A stretch of 64,000 nucleotides of DNA from Chthoniobacterales bacterium. Its GTDB lineage: Bacteria; Verrucomicrobiota; Verrucomicrobiia; Chthoniobacterales; UBA10450. Under the pieces are notes generated by a model. That model saw only the letters and a program-made list of their open reading frames with translations, searched no databases and had not been told where the DNA came from. Below are positions 60,143-64,000 of this stretch, piece by piece (the first letter of the stretch is position 1; the number at the start of each line of letters is the position of its first letter). Made by a program: the position numbers and the translations under genes. The stretch lies in NCBI GenBank assembly GCA_035274845.1, contig DATENU010000016.1:62001-126000 (forward strand), written 5' to 3'.

Positions 60143-60679
60143 ATGAATCCGGCGGGTTTCTTCGCGGAGCTGAAGCGCCGCAACGTTTACAAGGTGGCGG
60201 TTGCTTACGGCGTCATCGGCTGGCTTCTGGCAGGCGTGTCAGCGGCGCAATCGAAAGATTCTGGCAACGGGTGCCAGGAGATGAACGAGAAGGTCAGCGC
60301 TCTGATCAGTCAGTATAAGGAATTGCGAGAGAGATGCCGTCAGTTGCCTGATGGGACTTATGACAAGGATTTGCATGACCATGGCGGCAAGCTCCACAGA
60401 GTTCTCGCTTCCCTCGGCATTGAGCTCGGCCATCCTCCTTCTACGAAGCAAATTATTGTGGGATGTCTCGGAGAGCCTGATGCCATTAAGGATGGCCGGC
60501 AGATGGCTCGCTTTCTTGATATTTATCATCGGGAGCTGAGAAAAGCGGGGCGAGACGTAAAAGAGAAGAGCGACCGGGAATACCTGGTTTATCACTGGAG
60601 AGGGGGACACGACTTCATGTTCTTCATCAGTGAAGGCGGGCTGATCGTGGACCATGGTTGGTGGTTTGCTTACGAATAA
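60143..60679 (+). CDS. Hypothetical protein with FFAELKRRNVYKVAV-type membrane leader
   Basis: The 178 residues start at the ATG at 60143 (MNPAGFFAELKRRNVYKVAV). That leader followed by YGVIGWLLAG is the N-terminal membrane segment seen in verrucomicrobial TPR or adenylate-cyclase-like proteins, where a large soluble domain normally follows. Here it is joined to an unrelated domain of about 140 residues with Cys pairs (GNGCQEMN, ERCRQLP) and HHWRGGHDFMFFISEGGLIV-like aromatic strands. I do not recognise the second part. A recombination product is possible. Confidence 0.6.
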   Translation: MNPAGFFAELKRRNVYKVAVAYGVIGWLLAGVSAAQSKDSGNGCQEMNEKVSALISQYKELRERCRQLPDGTYDKDLHDHGGKLHRVLASLGIELGHPPSTKQIIVGCLGEPDAIKDGRQMARFLDIYHRELRKAGRDVKEKSDREYLVYHWRGGHDFMFFISEGGLIVDHGWWFAYE

Positions 60680-60739
60680 GCGCGGAGTAAATCTGTAGCC
60701 GGCGCCGCTATTGGCTTCCGCGTTCACGCCTGGCGGACA

Positions 60740-60832
60740 AGGCGTACGCACTGATTGGTCCGCAGATTTCGCAGATTCGCACAGATTCATTAGACCTCGG
60801 CAAATCTGCGGAAATCTGCGTAACCTGTGGAT
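60740..60832. repeat. Repeat array of cagatttcgcagattc units
   Basis: Units like ccgcagatttcgcagattcg are repeated in the opposite sense (aaatctgcggaaatctgcg), forming a hairpin ahead of the propeller gene. Similar elements are common between genes in this kind of genome. Confidence 0.5.
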
Positions 60833-60835
60833 GTA

Positions 60836-62032
60836 ATGATGATGAACCGCATCGCACTTGCCGGGTTGCTGTCCGCGACCGCCCTGGCAACCATGGTTCA
60901 GGGTGATCTCGCCGAGTTCAATGCGATCAACGCGGCGGCGCGGGCGGCGAGGGAACGCGGGGATAATCCGGCGTTTCTGGCAAATGTCCGAAAGCTGGCC
61001 GTGATCACGCCGAGTCATCCGTCGCTCCAAATCGCGTTGGCGCGCGGGCTGGCGCTCGACGGAGATGGTGCCGGAGCGATAGCGCTGCTCAACCGGATTG
61101 CCGACCTTGGCCTCTCTTTCAAGGCCTCCGACGAAGCTGCGTTTCAGAAACTGAAGGAGGATCCGCGATTCGTTGCGGCGGCGCAGCGCTTGGCGGCGAA
61201 TGGCAAGGGCCTCGGACGTGGCAAGGGCATCATCAAGCTCGGACTCCCCGGCGGCAGCGAAGGAGTTGCCTGGTCGGAACAATCCAAGTCTCTCCTGATG
61301 GGCGCGAGCGGGTCCATCTACGCTTACAAGCTCGATGGCGACGGGGCGGCGAAGCCGATCGCGAAGGCAGGCGGCTCACAGATTCTCGGGATCCGCCCGG
61401 ACCCGGCGAGCCGCAGCGTTTTGGTTTGCGTGAACGAGGTTGACGGCAGCAATGCCGCGGCCGTGCGGCATAACGAAACCAACGGCGAGATCGAGGCAAC
61501 CTACAAGCTCCCGATGCCGAACGCGTACTGTAATGACATCACCCTGCTCAAGAACGGAAGCTTCGCGGTGACGGACAGCAACAATGGCGTGTTCCACCTC
61601 GTGGACGGCAAGCTCGAGGCGCTCGCATTGACGACGCCCGTCTACCAGCCGAACGGGATCGCTACCGATTTCTCCAAAAACCGCCTCTATGTGGCCCATG
61701 CCGGCGGCGTGGTTGTCCACGACCTCACGAGCGGCAAATCACGGGAACTCGCCCTCAGGGGGACGCTGATCGGCGGGATTGATGGAATGGTCTGGCACAA
61801 GGGGTCGTTGATCGCCGTTCAGAATGCGCGCGACGCCGCCGTCCGGTTGCTCCGAATTACGCCGGACGCAAACGCGCAAACCGCGAAGGTGGAGGTCCTG
61901 CTTGCGGGAGCCGATTTTCCGGGCCACGCGAGCACCGTTGCTGTGGCCGGCGACGAAGCGTTCGTGATCGGCGCGATCGCGGAGGGGGAGGGGAAGCGCG
62001 AAGAGCCCGTTCTGATCCGCGCAGGCCTGTAG
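60836..62032 (+). CDS. Secreted SMP-30/gluconolactonase-like propeller protein
   Basis: This protein of about 398 residues starts at one of three adjacent ATGs from 60836 and has a short signal-peptide-like N-terminus (MNRIALAGLLSATALATMVQ). Residues about 30-120 form helical TPR-like repeats (LAEFNAINAAARAARERGDN, SLQIALARGLALDGDG). Residues about 130-398 form a six-blade propeller with GSEGVAWSEQSKSLLMGASG, NAYCNDITLLKNGSFAVTDS, and YQPNGIATDFSKNRLYVAHA. This pairing suggests a lactonase or scaffold; no activity is claimed. Confidence 0.72.
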   Translation: MMMNRIALAGLLSATALATMVQGDLAEFNAINAAARAARERGDNPAFLANVRKLAVITPSHPSLQIALARGLALDGDGAGAIALLNRIADLGLSFKASDEAAFQKLKEDPRFVAAAQRLAANGKGLGRGKGIIKLGLPGGSEGVAWSEQSKSLLMGASGSIYAYKLDGDGAAKPIAKAGGSQILGIRPDPASRSVLVCVNEVDGSNAAAVRHNETNGEIEATYKLPMPNAYCNDITLLKNGSFAVTDSNNGVFHLVDGKLEALALTTPVYQPNGIATDFSKNRLYVAHAGGVVVHDLTSGKSRELALRGTLIGGIDGMVWHKGSLIAVQNARDAAVRLLRITPDANAQTAKVEVLLAGADFPGHASTVAVAGDEAFVIGAIAEGEGKREEPVLIRAGL

Positions 62033-62372
62033 CCGTCGCCCTGCGGGCGACGTTTGCTCTGCATGATCATCGCGACGCTTCGCATAGCGAAGCGGCTACA
62101 GAAGCGGCAGACGGTTTTCGCGACGGGCTCGAAATAGGAGCGGGTTCTTCAGCCTTGAGTTTCGCCCCTAGGAGACTGTTGGAATACCCCCCAGGTGGAG
62201 CAGAGAATGTCAGCTTCGGCACACTTTGCAAAGTGTGTCAGAGGAGGAAATTGGTCACCGTTTCTAAAATGACATGACGCTCGAAGCACGAGCCAGGGTT
62301 TTTAACAGTCTCCTAGACTTGGGCAGATAGTTCCCTTAGTACATTGCTCGTGCAGCGACGCGATCAAATCTG
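62033..62372. other. 340-bp intergenic stretch: stem-loops, MITE-like element, thiolase leader
   Basis: The first part has gccgtcgccctgcgggcgac (62033-62052) and gacgcttcgcatagcgaagc as hairpins. The MITE-like element lies at 62168-62316. After it about 55 bp precede the thiolase start. I see no gene in this stretch. Confidence 0.6.
62168..62316. mobile_element. MITE-like element, 149 bp with 13-bp terminal inverted repeats
   Basis: The ends ctaggagactgtt (62168-62180) and aacagtctcctag (62304-62316) are perfect 13-bp inverted repeats, extended imperfectly by ggaataccc versus ggtttt. Inside is a perfect palindrome cacactttgcaaagtgtg (62220-62237). There is no coding capacity. The outer CTAG is part of the repeat, so a separate target duplication is not obvious. 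Confidence 0.65.
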
Positions 62373-63578
62373 ATGCAAAGGCGAGCGGCGATCATCACGG
62401 CTCTCCGAACACCTGTCGGTCGGCACGGGGGCGCATTGGCGTCGGTTCGCCCCGACGATCTTGCTGCCCACATCATCAAGGCCGTCGTGGAGCGATCCGG
62501 CATCGACCCCGCCTTGATCGAGGATGTCTATTTCGGCGCTACCAACCAGGCGGGCGAGGACAACCGCAACGTCGCGCGCATGGCCGCGCTGCTGGCGGGC
62601 CTCCCCGCGTCCGTGCCGGGTTCGACGGTGAATCGCCTCTGTGCGTCGGGGCTGGAAGCCGTCAATATCGCGGCGCGCATGGTCGAGGCGAATCACGGCG
62701 ATGTGTTCATCGCGGGCGGCGTCGAGTCGATGAGCCGTGCACCTTATGTGCTCAGCAAGGCGGAATCCGCGTTCGACCGGTCGCAGCAGATCTTCGACAC
62801 TTCGATTGGCTGGCGCCTGGTCAATCCTCGCCTGGCGGCGCTGCATCACCCCTTCTCCATGGGTGAGACCGCCGAGAATGTCGCCCGCGAGCACAAGATC
62901 AGCCGGGCGGATCAGGATCAGTTCGCGCTCCAGAGCCAGCAACGGTGGTCGGCGGCGCACCAAGGCGGGCTATTCGCCCAGGAGATCGTGCCCGTCGAGA
63001 TTCCGCAGCGCAAGGGCGCTCCGACCCTCGTCAGCGTGGACGAGCACCCGAGGCCGGACACGACGCTGGAGAAACTCGTCAAGCTGAAACCCGCATTCTC
63101 CAAAGACGGCCAAGGCACGGTGACCGCGGGCAATTCGTCAGGGATCAACGACGGCGCGGCGGCATTGCTGATCGTTGAAGCCGGGCTGGCCAAATCGCTG
63201 GGTCTTCAGCCGATCGCCTTCATCGGTCCCAGCGCCGCAGCCGGCGTCGATCCCGCGTTCATGGGGCTTGGACCCGTGCCCGCGATTCGCAAGGCGCTTC
63301 AGCGCGCGAAACTGACGCTCGACCGCATCGACCTGTTCGAGTTGAACGAGGCATTCGCCGCGCAGGCCCTCGCCTGCCAGCGCGAGCTGGGCATCGACAA
63401 CGCAAAATTGAACGTCAACGGCGGCGCGATTGCGATCGGTCATCCACTTGGTTGCAGCGGCGCCCGCCTGGCCACGACGCTGATCCACCAGATGGCTCGC
63501 ACCGGCGCCTCCCGCGGCATCGCGTCGCTCTGCGTCGGAGTAGGACAAGGCTTGGCGACGGTCTTCGAACGGGAGTGA
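62373..63578 (+). CDS. Acetyl-CoA acyltransferase (thiolase)
   Basis: This 401-residue thiolase has the acyl-accepting Cys in [19 protein letters not shown] (about residue 90), the His motif [20 protein letters not shown] (about 353) and the second active Cys in [17 protein letters not shown] at the end. The N-terminus ([16 protein letters not shown]) and [16 protein letters not shown] fit the PcaF/beta-ketoadipyl or acetyl-CoA thiolase branch; the exact substrate cannot be told. It could complete beta-oxidation with fadJ 14 kb away or the glutaryl-CoA route. It lies directly after the MITE-like element. Confidence 0.93.
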   Translation: MQRRAAIITALRTPVGRHGGALASVRPDDLAAHIIKAVVERSGIDPALIEDVYFGATNQAGEDNRNVARMAALLAGLPASVPGSTVNRLCASGLEAVNIAARMVEANHGDVFIAGGVESMSRAPYVLSKAESAFDRSQQIFDTSIGWRLVNPRLAALHHPFSMGETAENVAREHKISRADQDQFALQSQQRWSAAHQGGLFAQEIVPVEIPQRKGAPTLVSVDEHPRPDTTLEKLVKLKPAFSKDGQGTVTAGNSSGINDGAAALLIVEAGLAKSLGLQPIAFIGPSAAAGVDPAFMGLGPVPAIRKALQRAKLTLDRIDLFELNEAFAAQALACQRELGIDNAKLNVNGGAIAIGHPLGCSGARLATTLIHQMARTGASRGIASLCVGVGQGLATVFERE

Positions 63579-63737
63579 GTTTGGCCCGACTAGCCTCGCA
63601 CCAGCACCGTCTTGATGTCGTTAATCTCGCCGCTTCGAAGGCTTGCACCGATGGCCAAAACGCTCCGGCGCTTTTGGAAATAGCTCGCCGCGCTATCGTC
63701 GCTTGTCGATTCGTATTGCAAAGGCTAACCTCACCGC

Positions 63738-63941
63738 ATGAGCCTCGCCGAAATCGAGCAGGCAGTGGACAAGCTGAGCCGCGACGAACTCGCGAAGCTC
63801 GCGGCCCACATAGCCCGTCGGGACAAGCTCGGCTGGGATGAACAGATCGAAGAGGACTTTGCGCCCGGCGGTAAACACGCTGCTGCCTTGGAGAGAATCG
63901 ACGCAGAAATTGACGCTGGAAATTTCCGCCCGATGCCGTGA
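63738..63941 (+). CDS. Putative antitoxin of a type II toxin-antitoxin pair
   Basis: This 67-residue protein (MSLAEIEQAVDKLSRDELAK, then KLGWDEQIEEDFAPGGKHAA and a charged C-terminus) has the form of small antitoxins paired with RelE/ParE toxins in alpha-proteobacteria and cyanobacteria. It overlaps the following GTG start by four bases (GTGA), which is typical of such pairs. It would bind the toxin and repress the operon. Confidence 0.62.
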   Translation: MSLAEIEQAVDKLSRDELAKLAAHIARRDKLGWDEQIEEDFAPGGKHAAALERIDAEIDAGNFRPMP

Positions 63942-64000
63942 AGTCTCATGCGCTCGCGTCGTTCTGGCGATGTTATGATGAGTTGCCTGAGCACGTGCAG
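63938..64000 (+). CDS. RelE/ParE-like toxin, 5' part only
   Basis: The frame from the GTG at 63938 reads 21 residues (VKSHALASFWRCYDELPEHV) to the window edge. FWxxYxxLPxxV is the start of the RelE-like toxins that act on ribosome-bound mRNA or on gyrase. The gene is truncated by the window and only the N-terminus can be seen. Confidence 0.55.
   Translation, partial: MKSHALASFWRCYDELPEHVQ

Noticed and set aside
1-64000. tRNA or rRNA genes, prophage or integrase genes
   Set aside because: No cloverleaf-like sequence, rRNA signature, integrase or phage structural gene could be seen in the intergenic regions or frames.

Overview
The window is about 60% GC, gene-dense and carries no rRNA or tRNA that I could find. 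Gene content points to a soil-type Verrucomicrobium of the Chthoniobacterales/Spartobacteria kind. This is inferred from the gene repertoire, not from a marker phylogeny. The pointers are a short archaeal-style ProRS, a Minf_1886-family protein (named for Methylacidiphilum), a DUF1844 protein, a verrucomicrobial-looking 'FFAELKRRNVYKVAV' membrane leader, large secreted proteins with a paired C-terminal module, and many REP-like palindromes between and even inside genes.

Layout. 1-11.3 kb: translation and nucleotide core (rplM partial, proS, frr, pyrH, fmt, a zinc-ribbon protein, adk, rpmA, rplU, rsmI) mixed with a CAP-domain protein, a lactonase-like propeller, a glutaredoxin and a membrane-anchored hydrolase. 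11.3-18 kb: a probably frameshifted HAD gene, a bifunctional PutA, an AraC regulator overlapping an exported intradiol dioxygenase, and a class 3 lipase. 18-28 kb: Minf_1886 protein, double M16 peptidase, DUF1844 protein, topoisomerase IB, an MlaE-MlaF-MlaD lipid transporter operon, a GT2 glycosyltransferase and carA. 28-32.6 kb: a 6S RNA with its own terminator, then pheT, pheS and rpmB. 32.8-41.4 kb: an oxidoreductase followed by DprE1-like, DprE2-like, a HAD-UbiA fusion and two AftB-like GT-C membrane glycosyltransferases. This looks like a self-contained polyprenyl-phosphate D-arabinose (or related pentose) synthesis and transfer module. 41.5-55.6 kb: two large secreted proteins sharing tandem C-terminal modules, flanking phosphate transport (pit plus its DUF47 partner), mgtE and a fadJ/acyl-CoA dehydrogenase operon. 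55.6-64 kb: lysine 6-aminotransferase, aminoadipate semialdehyde dehydrogenase and glutaryl-CoA dehydrogenase, then two uncharacterised genes, a MITE-like element, a thiolase and a type II toxin-antitoxin pair cut by the window end.

How the genes work together. PutA, the lysine-to-glutaryl-CoA enzymes, FadJ, acyl-CoA dehydrogenase and thiolase together suggest growth on amino acids and acyl-CoAs. The DprE1/E2-UbiA-GT-C block suggests that the cell surface or secreted proteins are decorated with arabinofuranose-like sugars. Repeats are the other theme: palindromic elements sit at gene ends and have entered the coding sequences of pheT, fadJ and rsmI without breaking frame.
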